DNA of 64,000 nt from Cristatella mucedo. Taxonomy: Eukaryota; Bryozoa; Phylactolaemata; Cristatellidae. This document shows, piece by piece, positions 23,265-35,089 of this stretch. The notes beneath the pieces are model-generated. The model worked only from the letters and a program-made list of their open reading frames with translations. It had not been told where the DNA came from and did not search any database. The stretch covers positions 62,001 through 126,000 of the forward strand of contig WPIO01000279.1 of NCBI GenBank assembly GCA_009760855.2, written 5' to 3'. Both the position numbers and the translations under genes were made by a program. Each line of letters opens with the position of its first letter. The stretch's first letter is position 1.

Positions 23265-23934
23265 GTGAAGATAGGATTAATGCATTAAGTAACTAAACAA
23301 TGAAAACAGTTATAACTGGATATTTTGAATGCACATTTGAAAGTATTGAACCGTTGGTATTGTCTGTGAGAACGGTGCGATCCATTTAAGAGTGTACCTT
23401 ATGAAACTTCAGTTATATTGGAAAATTAGTTAGGGCTGCAAAAAAACCCTTACGAAGGCTTCTTCGGTAAGAAGGATTACTAAATACGTGACATATCGAC
23501 AAAACTGAAAAAATGTAGTCAAAAGCTAAGCAATTTGTCACGGAATAATAATGTTCAGGGCTACGTCATAAATAGTTACGGCACAAAACATTATTTGATA
23601 CACCCTAATATTTTCTGTTGTATGTGCATTCTTTTTGTGGTGGAAACATGTGCTCTTTGACATACTAAGCTGGTAATGCATAGCTATAACCTAGAATGTC
23701 TCAGAATGTGAGCCCATAAGCAAAACATTAAAAAATAATGTAACATTTGTGGTTAAGAGATCAGTAAAACTAAGATTTTCCCCTAAAATCTCTTTTCTTC
23801 AAAAGAGATTGACTTCACAAATAATAGTTTCCAAAAATCAAGCTCATAGGCAAGACTGGCATTTATATAGGCATAGTAATAAAATGAATATTAGCAACAA
23901 TCATCCTTTCGTTATACCGTCTTTAGAAACCTAA

Positions 23935-24353
23935 ATCTCTTTCTACGCACTTTACATTTGCTGTATGAGAAGCTTGGTCGAATACTTCGTAGTATCATGA
24001 TCGGTAAACAAACGCAATTTCATGGTTAGAGGTGATGAGCACAGGGTATGCAGGCAACTTTGGTTAGTGACCACATACAAAGTGTGAACAGGCGTATGCA
24101 CATATAGTATGAATGACCGGAACACTAAATGCTATGATCAAGTGATTAGTTTTTTTTATATGGACTAAGAAGGAGATATCGTGAGGCACGTCGGAACTGA
24201 ATTCCCGGTTGCAGGATTGTTAAGACTGAAGGCCCGGTCCTAAATGATTTCTGGTTTGTACAGCGAATATGTTAACAGTTAGATTCCGAAAACTGGGTGG
24301 AGAGATGCTCAGCCTGGCAGGGCAGTAGTCTGATGATAGGTAGGCTGGAATAA
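23935..24353 (-). mobile_element. L2-like family A fragment, 3' half
   Basis: Antisense hairpin and 3' untranslated part. It is continuous with 24557-25050 once the inserted plus-strand copy at 24354-24556 is removed. Confidence 0.75.
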
Positions 24354-24556
24354 ATCCACTAACCACATTTGCATGCTGACCCTGTGCATGTCACCCCTAA
24401 CCACCATATTCATTTTGTTTTTGTTTTTCAAGCATGATTTTACTTACTATTCTATTGCATATCACTTTGCAGCATATGTAAAGCGCCTATAAAGAGATTA
24501 AGTTCTCTGAGGGCGCTTTATCAAGTACAATATTATTATTATTCGTATTATTATTA
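24354..24556 (+). mobile_element. nested family A 3' tail with target-site duplication
   Basis: A short 5'-truncated plus-strand insertion (CCACTAACCACATTTGCATG to the (ATT)n end). It is flanked on both sides by AATAAAT, a plausible target-site duplication, inside the older minus-strand copy. Confidence 0.8.
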
Positions 24557-25050
24557 AATAAATGAAGAGACATAAAAGTGAGTAACAGAACCTTAAAGTT
24601 GATGCCGTCCTTTACTTTGAGTCAGTGCAGGTATGCTGTTTATCTTGTGCAGTGGCGACTACTACGAAGCTAGCGACGGACTGGTAAACATCAAATCTTA
24701 GCACTAGCTGTAAATGGCTTAGTGCAAATAATAATAATAAAATAAATCCTAGCTGATTAAGCAGCCTCTTTTTGTAGAGCCTTAATGGCTATCACCACCG
24801 CTTGCAGTGGCGATAAAGGATCGCCCACTGCAAGAATCGAACACACGACCTCGGAACGGAGGTCGTGAAAGCAACCACCATGCGTTGGTGCCATCACGGC
24901 CAGGCGTAGGTACCAACAGCGGTTAGTTACAGAAGGCAGGACGGGATGTTTAAAATGCATGGGCTAGCTATGGTATCTCGGTTTAAACAAGGCCAAATTG
25001 TATGTTTAAACGAGCCCGGATTATTAGGCATTACAAATGTATGAATCTAT
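24557..25050 (-). mobile_element. L2-like family A fragment, 5' half, interrupted by a SINE
   Basis: Continuation of 23935-24353 into the RT C-terminal region. The same truncated fragment, without the SINE, occurs at about 47330-47670 as part of a segmental duplication. Confidence 0.7.
24727..24905 (-). mobile_element. tRNA-derived SINE
   Basis: Same body as 12062-12255 (CGATAAAGGATCGCCCACTG, CACCACCGCTTGCAG in plus orientation). The box B remnant TGTTCGATTC is at about 24833-24843. It is inserted into the family A fragment; the paralogous locus near 47470 lacks it. Confidence 0.75.
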
Positions 25051-25385
25051 AGGTGTTGAAAGAAGAGTTAGTGTCATGGTTTGGTTTATTCATATTTTTA
25101 GACTACCTACACTTACATGTACACTTGAAAATAAAACACAAAACAATAACGTAAGTCAAACGAATCGACTACAAAAAGCATGAAGACTCTCTTGAAATAA
25201 ATTTCACACAAAAGCTATGCCAGAAAAATAAGAAATGCATTCACACACCCTGGTTTTAATAGCTTCCTGGTTGTATGTTAGTAATCCTACAGAAGAACAA
25301 GTTAAATAATAATTTACTAAATTGGTAGAGCTCTCTATGCAACGTAGTCCACAAATAGCTTACAGATATACTTTCAACATCTTAC

Positions 25386-25478
25386 TTTGGTTGGAAAGAT
25401 TAGTTACTGATTCCTGACGCCCTCTTTCCATGCGAAAGTGTGCTTCAGCACGATTGAGATTATGTACCAGAAGCCTGT
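25386..25478 (-). CDS. gene P1, exon 3 (93 nt, phase 1-1)
   Basis: A strong minus-strand acceptor (TTCTTTTTTAG) precedes 93 bases that end in CCAA A, followed by GTAAGA. The phase-1 frame is open: RLLVHNLNRAEAHF, RMERGRQESVTNLSNQ. It joins exon 2 through a Tyr codon and the terminal exon through an Ile codon. Charged and possibly helical. Its duplicate at 47985-48077 has exactly the same length but shares only about two of 30 residues in my ungapped hand alignment, although the introns on both sides still align. Confidence 0.62.
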
Positions 25479-26455
25479 CTAAAAAAGAAGAGAAGTCTTT
25501 GTAATAATTGATGGCCATTTATGCAAGATAAACTTGACATTACGTTTCATTCTCTGAGCTAACCACATCCTAATCAATTACTAGGTCATGGTGTTTACCT
25601 TGATATTTGCCTGTTTTCAATCAAAACTAATCAGAAAGTGCAAAAAAGCTAATTAATTCAAAGCTGAAGCTTCTGCCAATAAACATATCTGCATTCCGCA
25701 TGTTATCATACTTTTCAAGAGCCAAAAATGTATATAGCCACCGAACCTTTGTTCGGGTTAATCATCTTAGACGACCTTATCAAGGGAGCATAAAAAACTA
25801 TTCAGTTAGTACAACGATAAGAGCTATGCTAAATAAATTTATCATCTTGTGTGCACATCTTCTAATTGTCCCTTCAAGTGTGTTGTATAGTAAATAGTCC
25901 TACGTTTACACAGTGCAATGAACCTAGTGTAAATAAGGATAAGAACGCACAGGTTAATTTACCAAGACGTACAGACAGCAGCTACTACTAACGGCGTGTT
26001 TTGGTTTTTTACCTTGTTTGCCAATCCAGAAAACTGTTACATCAAATAGCAACAAATTTAGTTAGCAATTAAAATGCCAGTGGAGGCTCCATTAACCTGA
26101 GCTGCCAAATCTCTCATAAGAATTGGGCTCTATTCCAGATTCAGCTGGGAGAATTGAGAAAACAACGAGATGTACGATTACTAGCCTGACATTAATTATG
26201 CATTACTTTGGAAAGATTTGGAACGTTTTGACTGAAAAAATAGGAATTGCTTATGTCAATATGAATAACGGAACTTTCCAAGCTGTTGCATCGATTTGAC
26301 AATAGTTTTCATTAGATAGTGAACCACTGTTTAATATGCATAGTGTTATGTTTATTAGTTGTGAATTAACTTTAAGTGCTTTGAGTTATGAGTCAGGACG
26401 ATTTGTAATTACTAATTTAATCGCAGTCAGTTAAAATTGTCAGTTTACATAATAG

Positions 26456-27047
26456 CAACTACGTCCCTTCGGCTCCAGCCTACCTATCAGATCTACTGAC
26501 CAATCAGTCTAAGCACGGTACCATCTGCTTTTCGGAATCTGTTTACCTATAACTCGTACAAACCTCGAGTCTTTCAGATGTTACCTCTAGTTCGTATGTT
26601 GCCAAAGCCTGGAACTAACTCATGACTTTCTCCATGGTATTCCTTGACGTAACCACATTTAGAATGAATGTAGGAGCAAACCAATTTAACACAGCACATC
26701 CTGAGTCCCCATGTGCACCATTGTATGTATGTATGTAAACCAATGTACCATAATTATAATAATAATAATTCACTTGATAAAGCGCCCTCAGAGAACTTAA
26801 TCTCTCTCTAGGCACTTTAAATTTGCTGCAAAGTGAACCATTCATGTGGTAACGTGAGTGGGCTCCGTTCATGCTGCCAATAACCAAAATTGCATGCTAA
26901 CCCTGTGCAAGTCACCCGGTGCCACGTTATTGTTGTTGTTTATTGAACATGATACTACTAACCGAGCGATAGCATTTCCTTTGCAGCAAATGTAAAGGAT
27001 GTATATAGAAATTGAGTTCTCCGAGGTTTCTTTACTTATGAAGTATT
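26456..27047 (+). mobile_element. L2-like family A fragment interrupted by an inverted tail
   Basis: Plus-strand copy from CTCCAGCCTACCTATCAGATC to a decayed 3' hairpin near 27040. A minus-strand family A tail (26752-26867) interrupts it between ACCATA and TTCATGCTGCC. The whole insertion lies in the P1 intron between exons 3 and 2 and is absent from P3. Confidence 0.7.
26752..26867 (-). mobile_element. family A 3' tail nested in 26456-27047
   Basis: Antisense (ATT)n, CACTTGATAAAGCGCCCTCA, GAGAACTTAATCTCTC and AAATTTGCTGCAAAGTGAA; well preserved, hence younger than its host copy. Confidence 0.75.
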
Positions 27048-27113
27048 GTTACTTAAACTCAATGTCGCCATTCTGAGGAACAATATCAGGTGGTTCTTCT
27101 TTCTGCCACTTAC

Positions 27114-27170
27114 ATGCCATTCTTTGATGTAAAATAGCCCGAGAAGCTTGCCGGCTCGTGTCAGAACTTC
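27114..27170 (-). CDS. gene P1, exon 2 (57 nt, phase 1-1)
   Basis: Acceptor CCTTTTTCAG, then GAAGTTCTGAC...ATGGCAT and an optimal donor GTAAGT. Phase 1 gives SSDTSRQASRAILHQRMA. It joins exon 1 through Gly (G|GA) and exon 3 through Tyr (T|AC). If the donor were not used, the frame would read on to a TAA after a short acidic stretch ending IEFK, so a truncated two-exon product is an alternative. A shorter, diverged counterpart lies at 49082-49132. Confidence 0.6.
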
Positions 27171-27179
27171 CTGAAAAAG

Positions 27180-28270
27180 GATTGATTATTACTCGTCTTA
27201 GTAACATTTCTTGTAATTGAATGTCATAAAATGCTTGCTTAAATCCTAATTAAATGGAAGGAACACAATCACGTAGAAAACCTATCACAAAATAAAAATT
27301 ATTTAGTGCTGGCGAAGTGGAGAGTATTTAATTGGCAGTACATAGCAACCAGAAAGTTTTTTAAGCATATGACAGTCTCTTTTCACGTGACAGTCAAACA
27401 GCTGCTACTCTATTCATTTAATTTCTGGTATCCAATAATTTGGATTTAACTCGAAGGTCGTCAGCGGATGTTTGCCTTTGAACGCGTACAGAAAAAACAT
27501 TTGCAGAGGCAAGTTTCTCCCTAGAGTTGACAAGATGACAAACATGGTGGAAGTTATCTTCGGCTTCCAAAGCCTTTGTGGTTTTTGTCATAGTTTTGAA
27601 AGATAATCTGTTGGGTGACATTCAAAGGTAAATTCAAAAATAGTTAAGGTTTTCCGAAAGATACTGGTAAAGAGCAGCTGCTGATGGATGATGAGAATTG
27701 TTTAATTTGTAAGACTTATATTTTTGAATCCAAAATATTTATCAGTTATTCAGGACTTTCCAGACGGTCAGACTCAGGATAGGTGTATTTGTTGAACGTC
27801 TTTACATAGTATTAAGCCTATGCATATGGACATTTTACATTTCTTGTCAGAACCCACGCTTCGGGAATCGGTCTTTGGTTGATGTGATCCGTGTTTACAT
27901 TTACATTAGTACATTTTACACAAACTTACAGCAAAATCATGTGGATTGAGGAAAAGGGTATCAATGATCAATCGAGTTAAGAAAATATTTACCAAATAAC
28001 GTGCGTTTTGGGGAAACATCTGGGCATGTCACGGGCCTGAAGAGGATATAACAAGCCTAGTACAAGTACAGCAGGAAAAATTACTTCGGGTAGGCAAATA
28101 AGCAAACAACTAAAAAGGATAGTTAAAGTGAATCTAGTTTTACATTGGTTCAACCTTATCATTGATACAAGAGCTTTTTTAATTAACAGATGAGGCTTAC
28201 TATTTACAACAAAGAATATCATAGACATTAATGGTATACTATTCTGTCAAAAACATTTACCTGATAACCT
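27180..28270. other. P1 intron; no other feature supported
   Basis: AT-rich, no repeat family recognised. Confidence 0.4.
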
Positions 28271-28274
28271 TTAC

Positions 28275-28316
28275 CAGGATGGTTATTGAACGAGGCCATG
28301 TTTTGTAGGCAGTTTT
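28275..28316 (-). CDS. possible additional P1 exon (42 nt, phase 1-1)
   Basis: CATCTAAG acceptor preceded by a TAACTAAG branch-like site, 42 open bases in phase 1 (NCLQNMASFNNHP), then donor GTAAAG. Inserting it between P1 exons 1 and 2 keeps the frame. The acceptor has a weak pyrimidine tract, so it may be an alternative or false exon. The ATG in it has a good start context, so it could also be a first exon. Confidence 0.33.
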
Positions 28317-29027
28317 CTTAGATGAACCTTAGTTATCCAAATAAAAGAGTCTCAAAGAGGTAAATAGTGCCGAGTTGTTATCGCAGTTTGTATAATGGTT
28401 AATACCCCGGCCAGATGTTTCTAATTATCCTGAAGGCGTAGTTTCTTGTCTTACATTTGTCAGTATTCAGACCATGAAGCCATCGTAGTAGAGTTTAAGG
28501 TGTTTGAAAAAGTTTCTGTTTTATGAAGTTGTATCAAAGACAGGTAAAATTGAAATGTGTATGAAATCGTTAATATGGTAAATAGTTTAAAACTGGTAGG
28601 TATTTTAACTAAGATTCTAAATTGTTGACCAATCGTTTGTATTTGTGTTATGACTATAGATAAACGAAGCCAGCTGTAATTAAAAAGTTTATGGTTGGCC
28701 AACCAACCCTCAATGCCAACATGGTTTCTTCAATCCTGTATTTAATACTAGCCACACTCCTGCATCCTGGTATACAGCATGAGTTTTTAACTACCCTATC
28801 GACTTTAAATTTTACTTGCTGCGAATAAGACAATATTGGATTCAATGTTGTTTAAGTCATTTTACGATTTTAAAACACGTATTCCTGTCTTGGTCTTACA
28901 AAATTTATTGTCAGATTACATTGGGCTGAACCAAATCTGTATCGTGTAATTTGACATCTGTAGATGAGAAAAACTTGTATTGTTTATTTCGTGACTGCCC
29001 AGGCTATGCAGTTTCATAGTTTATTTT

Positions 29028-29030
29028 ATC

Positions 29031-29065
<35 letters not shown>

Positions 29066-29141
29066 AATTATGTATATCTAGTATGCACACACTCGCACGC
29101 ATTCACACACATACATATACATGTGTATACACACACATATA

Positions 29142-29183
<42 letters not shown>
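29028..29183. repeat. (TA)n / (TG)n / (CA)n compound microsatellite
   Basis: Two TA runs separated by a CA/TG-rich stretch. Confidence 0.95.
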
Positions 29184-29187
<4 letters not shown>

Positions 29188-29552
29188 ATGTGTGTTGCTC
29201 TTTATGATTCACAATTATTCAGTTTTTAATACCTTCACATAGTGCAAAAATGAAATAATTAACTTTTCAAGCACAGCTTACCTACATGAAATATCGAAGC
29301 ATAAAACTGCAGCAAAGTCCAAAGAATAAATAAAACTATCACTAGATAATCGTGGTAAACCTATTCAGATACTACCTTGATAGGTGCCTTTGGTAAAATA
29401 CTCAAAGATACTTTAAAAAAGCTTAACTTTAAAATTTACGATTTATTAACAGCACAGCCATGACTAAAAGCCAGAGAAAAAGTTCACAATTGCACGTTGG
29501 AATAGGAGTATATTAGCCATTAAAGTCTGGCTAGCACAAGTAAAGCTCTTAC

Positions 29553-29606
29553 CTTGGTCAGACATGTCGATTTCTAATTTCTCACACTCGCTTTCAAGAA
29601 ATCCCG
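29553..29606 (-). CDS. gene P1, most 5' exon found (54 nt, phase 1-1)
   Basis: The minus-strand acceptor CATTCTCCTTTGAG is followed by 54 open bases in phase 1 and donor GTAAGA. It encodes GFLESECEKLEIDMSDQ, and the junction to exon 2 makes Gly. An ATG (29563-29565) four codons before the donor could also be the translation start (MSDQ), which would make P1 a complete four-exon gene of about 160 codons. If the exon is internal, further 5' exons remain to be found above 29606. A Glu/Leu-rich frame at about 31628-31690 has a donor but ends in phase 0. Confidence 0.5.
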
Positions 29607-29924
29607 CTCAAAGGAGAATGCTGATTCAAAGAAGAATATTTATTTTTTTCGTTTTCATAAAATAATGAGCTAATGTTAAGCACAATAAATATTAAGCTAA
29701 GGCAAAGCAATCTCTTCTCAAAATAATGGTTTTTAACCAAAATTAGCGAGAAATTTTTCGTTTTGGGGCACATGACTGCATTATGATAAGAATTATATCA
29801 ATACAATTTGATAGACCAGTCTTAGGGAACTCCATCTGATTTAAATCATTTTATATTTGTTGTTAGAAATTCTCAAGAATGTTTAAGCGGTAGCACGCTC
29901 AATAAATATGAACAGCATGATAAG

Positions 29925-30240
29925 GATACCATACACAGGGTCGTCAAGTAAAGTTAGGGGATGCTACCACAGTGTCGGCACCCTTAAGGGCATACATGCC
30001 ATTTTACAACATGAAACTAAATTTTGTGTTGAATAGGTGCGGTTTTTTATTTTCATATTTCTGGAAGCCAGGAGACTCCATGATGGAATGTTTAAGTGAT
30101 CTCAATGCGTCAGAAGCATAGGAACTAACTTCACCATCTCCAAATGAATTCAGATTGATGATGCATTCGTAAACTGCTATATTCCAAAAGGTTGGTCGTA
30201 CGATGCTGACCCTGGTGTCATGTGAAGCTTTAAGCATTTT
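29925..30240 (-). mobile_element. L2-like family A fragment
   Basis: Antisense of the 3' untranslated part (GCTACCACAGTGTCGGCACCC, TTGAATAGGTGCGG, GGTTGGTCGTACGATGC). No (ATT)n end remains. Confidence 0.6.
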
Positions 30241-30784
30241 CTTTAAAATGTTTTAAATTGCAATCGGCTGTTGAAGCAACGTTGGAGCGAAATTTGTTTA
30301 GCGAGACTTTTTACTTCAACTGTTGGTTTACAAACTATGGGAGAAACTCTCGTCACAAATGGCTGTACTTGTATGCAGCTGTTCATTTTTTATTTCAATG
30401 CAGTGGCAGTAACTGTAGTCTTTGATATGGTAAACTTACACGATCATAATCACTCACATGTCAGTAGTAGGTAATTTAATTTTACTAAATTATATTGAAG
30501 CTTACTCCGACCATTTAGCCACACGTCGAATGTACCTAAAAACCGTCGTATACCCAACCGCTAGTTCCTAAGCTCTCAAAGCCTCAATACCGCCGTGAGT
30601 CAAAACGTCCCTCGACGTTACGAAGTGTAAAAGCAAGCGAAAAACTGACCTTTTATGACAGCAATTGGTGGTTCTTTATGGTACTTTATTCATGTACATT
30701 CATCTCATTACGCTATGCCTACTGCTTGCCGACGCTACCACCAATCAATTGGTAATACTTGGTGTACAGCACCCATAAAATACA

Positions 30785-30955
30785 ATTAAATACAATTCAT
30801 TTATATAGTGTCCCAAGAGTACTAAATTTATATTCAGGCGCTTTTTGCTTGCCTCAATACTTAAGCCGAACGACCTTAATCGGGAGGAGCACAATAATGA
30901 AAAGGCTTGGAGGAGATTCAGTTCTCTGAGGGGCCTATGAAAGTTTATCTTTTTA
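30785..30955. repeat. two decayed L2-like 3' tails, opposite strands
   Basis: TTATATAGTGTCCCAAGAG (minus-type) and GGAGATTCAGTTCTCTGAGG (plus-type) resemble the family A terminal hairpin. Confidence 0.4.
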
Positions 30956-31192
30956 TTAGCATTACATGAAACCTGAAAGAATAATGGTTACAGGTGTTTA
31001 ATATCAGCCTGGCGGCCGTACGGCTTCTTTTAGGAGGTAATGCCAGGGAATGCGGCATCAAGCTTTCCCAGCATCACTCCGAGTGGATTTAAGAAAATAA
31101 GCGGTACCGAACACTGCTAGTCATGTCCGTATCCTCGATTATTTAGCTGATCTATACTCCCAAATTAGTGATATCAAATGTTAAATTTTCAG

Positions 31193-31365
31193 GAAACGTA
31201 GTAAAGAGTCAAGCTTATACGGGCAAATTTTCAGCTACTTGTTCGAGAAGTATTCAGTTTGTCGCGTCCCTATGCATTGATTTCTTAGGGAATTATACCG
31301 AAGGGGAACGCCGACGAGTAGTTGGGTATAAATTGCTACCGCTTGCGTGCTTCCCCAATGTATAG
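31193..31365 (+). CDS. candidate terminal exon, 56 aa (hypothetical)
   Basis: The acceptor TTAAATTTTCAG is followed in phase 1 by 56 codons and TAG. The product has three Cys (ATCSRS, LCIDF, LACFPNV), a basic patch (GERRRVVGYK) and one NYT sequon. No family is recognised and no upstream partner is found; the first AATAAA on this strand is about 250 bases on. Confidence 0.28.
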
Positions 31366-31369
31366 TTTT

Positions 31370-33500
31370 GGTTTGAACGGCTTGCTGAATCTAAAAGCGT
31401 GATGCAATCATGTGCAATTGCAATATCCTAAATACCTAAAATGCACGGGGAGATGCAACGAGCTCGCTGGAACCAATGTGGCATTGGAAAAAAGCAGACT
31501 CATGTTGTTCAACTGTTATAGAGTACACAATTAATTTTGACATAACTTCAGTGAGGCAACTGTGTGTCCTATATAACAGAACGATTTTGCAGGCCTATCT
31601 CTGACATGGTAAAATAAATCTGCTCACCTCTTCTTCTTCAAGTTGTAAACGGGAGTTTTGCTTTCTTATTTCAAAGATCTCAGCGAAATGTTGAATAACA
31701 AACGTGCCCCAAATATGCGGCTCTGACTGATAGGCAGGCTTAAGTGCGAAGATTTAACAGCTACTCGCTCACCCAAAAGGTTATCGATAGCGATGAAAGT
31801 TTTTAGCGGAAGTAAAACAATTAAAAACCGTAATTTTTTGTGACGCGATATTTAATAACTACCTGAAATCATTCCTGAGTTAAAGTGATACTATGTCAAT
31901 CATCGTAACTTAAGTCCAGCTGCAATTCCCTAAGGTCGTAGTGAAAAATCGCACATTACACCCACGCTGCCCACTTTATTGGTACAAAGCCAAGGGCATG
32001 TTTTTAGGATTTATAAAGACGAAGGCGTAATTAATGGGTTGAGAAGATTCTTAAGTTTTCTATGGATCTCGTGGTCATGGTTTGCAGAAGCGACAGTAAC
32101 ATTATTAGTTTTTCAGCTACGTTATGCATGACTCTTTGTCAATTTGATTAAGAACTATTGGCGCCATAACGCAATCTCTCAAGAGAAGGGTAGGCAAGCA
32201 AAAGAAAACTGACACAAAACTCTGACAAAATTACTTACAGCAAGCTACCCAGAGTAATTCTCCAAGGAAATGAGCACAGAACAATAACATGAATATTTTT
32301 TAGCACACAACTAATTTGACTCTACATTTTGTCTTCTAAATCGTTTAATTATTATTTTCCTAAAATTAAAAAGATTGCTTGATGCGGCTGGTTTGGAAAG
32401 CAGGTGCATCCTAGTACGTCAAAGTGAGGCCATGGGTGATGAATTTTAAGTCTGCATCTCGAAAATGGCATTTCAGATTTTGAGAAATATAGCAAACATT
32501 GCGGTTCACCACCTTTCTCCTAGTGCAGGTGGTTGGAGTGGCGTTTGATCTTTGACTTTGGTGCAAGATTCAAGAGTTTAGTTTTGCAACAGAATACGGT
32601 GACGATAGAAATCTGCAATGGTATGTCGACTTAAATTCTTTCACTCTGAGCTCGGCTCTTGTAGTGGATTATTTACTAATTTGTATGCAGAATTGTTCGG
32701 CGACGACCTTTCTGTAATGTCATAATTATTTGAGTACTGTAGGGTCGTAAACTTACTCAGATAGCTAAGAGATATAAATGTCGAATGTCTTAGGTCCCAA
32801 GAATAACTCCGATTCAGCAGCGACAGCCACAACAAGCGAAATAAATTTGCAGTTTCAATTCCAAAATATGATAAACGACGTATAGATTTACCTATGGAAT
32901 GTCGTATAATTGCTGTTGGTAGGTCTTGTGCGTTTGTGTCAATTGATTCTTGTCAGCAAGCCTATTTACAAAATTATACAGCGATACGTCTGCAATTTGA
33001 AAAATAACTTCATACAACGTACGTGTAAATCATATGATTTCTTTATAGCGAAACACCAAGCTTACGCGCCAAAATTTATTGAGACAGCTGTTAAGCAATG
33101 TCAGACTGTAGTTTGTGATTAGCAAGCCCATATGGCAGCACTGAGTTGTCAAACAGCGATACACCCGCTTTGTCAAGAACAATCTTTGCTCAACTGCGAT
33201 TTTCTCATCATATTTCGAAATAACTGACGAAATTACTATATCGTTAAACAAAATTTGTAAAGCTAACAATAGCTGCAATATGAAGTTAGTTATGCTCGGC
33301 ATGCATAGCTCGTTAAAATACAACTAAGTGTGAAAATATTCGGGATAGCAGTCGTTAAAGAAAAAAACGTGTTAGAAATTGTGCTAGCACTCTCACGGGC
33401 TTGGTGCCTCTTTTGATGCGCACTGATATTGCCGCGAATTTTTGTCAAAATGCTTTTATTCTGAGCATATTTGTTCTGATAAATAAAGTGACTAGATGAA
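31370..33500. other. No firm gene
   Basis: AT-rich. A minus-strand stretch near 33030-33323 is open (ISKYDEKIAVEQRLFL) after a TTCATATTGCAG acceptor, but only in phase 0 and without a clear donor. The Glu-rich frame at about 31628-31690 (LQLEEEE, donor GTGAGC) is the other weak candidate. Confidence 0.3.
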
Positions 33501-33509
33501 TCAAAAGCT

Positions 33510-33652
33510 TTTTTTACAGCAACAGAAGAGCCTTCATGGCCATAACCTATTTGGCAGCATACAGATTCGCCCACCACATGATTAGAGACCATGGACTAGG
33601 GGCTGAGGTAGTGAAAATCAACCACTTTACCCTTTGTGCCTTCTCGGCTCAA
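33510..33652 (-). mobile_element. decayed tRNA-derived SINE
   Basis: Antisense order matches the 12062 copy: GAGCCTTCATGGCCATAACC, TTCGCCCACCACATGATT, TAGTGAAAATCAACCACTTT. Boxes are degraded. Confidence 0.55.
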
Positions 33653-33654
33653 AC

Positions 33655-35085
33655 ATGAATAATGCATCAAAAATATTGACCTATATACGATCAAATGTAT
33701 ATATACTTTAGCTTCATTATTACTGCTACCATAGCCAGGCTCTTCAGTTGGGTTGTTTGATCAGTGCAACCTTCAAAATTTACACGGCTTAACTGCACAC
33801 AGTTTAGTTAGTTTATGACAAACAAATTCCATAGGTTTTCTTGCCACTCATTAATCCTGTTTGTACAAACACAATTAGAAATAATAAATTTCGAAACATA
33901 TTACCATTTACTGTTTAAAATTCATAATAGTGATCTTTACATGAATATGGATCAATATATTAAACTTTGGAGCTCACGAGCTCAATGAATGCAATCTTTG
34001 ATCTGCATGGCAAATTCTCGGCTTTCAATAATTAAATATGGTTCGACATGGTTTAGCATAATTAAATATGGTTCCTTCATTGCCAAATCGTACACGGTTG
34101 CTCTGAACGGGGAAACCATGGAATGTGACTTAGTACTCATGAATCTTTAGATCTACTGAGTATGTGTCCAACAAATGTTTTAATTTCCTAATATGGCGAG
34201 GAGGCAAACTTCTGCTGTAGCAATCCCCGATTGCAATCGAAAAATTCTCTGCAGCATCTCAGCTAACCGAAAGCATTCGCCTAGCTGACCGTGTGACCGA
34301 AAGAATACGTAACCCTGCGAATACTCAGAGCACCTAAATTTCGGTAAATGTAGCTCGTTCATTCCGCTCGTTCCTTTTAAAGATCATGAAGAAGATGGTA
34401 ATATTCTATTATTTGCCACAGTTATTGACAAAGAATATGAACTGCTCACAGCTGCAGCATTATTCGCATCTAATTAGGTGTATCGCCCAAAATAGGCTTC
34501 GAAAGAATCGTGCTTTCTTCGTAGCTCATATAATCAAATCAAAATCGAGAGTTCGACTATCCTCATAAACTTCATGTGGTTGAATTGCACAACGAGTGGT
34601 CCTTGCTATTAAAGGATACTAGAATAAATGTCAGGAGCACGGAGAGCTAAAGTCGATCTCAAAACCTCAAGTAAAAGCAATCAGAATGTCCGTTTGGATG
34701 ACAACACCGTTCAAGCTAGAGTCCACAACTATGAAACTGTAATCATTATAATTTGAAAAATTGTATCAATTTTTCAGAAAACCCAATCTAGATAAAAGCA
34801 CATTGCATTTTCAGCAAATAATGCACGATCGAATGGTTTGTGGTTGCATGCTTAATAGCAACGAGTACGTCACGGGGTGCGTATGTAAATATGGTTATTC
34901 GCATCAAGCACAGCGTCAAAATCAGTATGAAGACACAGGATGAAGCAGATGTATCCCTTAAATGCCGTAATTAAACGATGAGATTTCAACGTCACTTTAA
35001 ATACGTTCCAGTCACCCGAAGTCGTACCACCATTCGGAAGTGATTTTTACATCTTTTGAGCATACACACTGAAGCCATGCTCTCT
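33655..35085. other. No gene recognised
   Basis: AT-rich sequence. A short direct repeat of TTAAATATGGTTC sits near 34033-34072. Nothing coding is supported. Confidence 0.4.
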
Positions 35086-35089
35086 CAAA

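Larger units (their letters stand above)
24590..26455. repeat. segmental duplication, copy 1 (P1 exon 3 interval)
   Basis: Aligns with 47330-49080. Shared landmarks in order: the family A fragment with the same 5' breakpoint, TTTTTAGACTAC(C/T)TA, CTAGGTCAT, ATCTGCAT, a GCCAGTGGAG block, ACTAGCCTGAC and TTTACATAAT. The exon at 25386-25478 lies inside. Confidence 0.65.

Noticed and set aside
28245-28330. P1 first exon starting at an ATG with good context and using donor GTAAAT
   Set aside because: That donor leaves phase 0 and cannot join exon 2; only the inner GTAAAG donor keeps the frame, and it is reported as a low-confidence extra exon.
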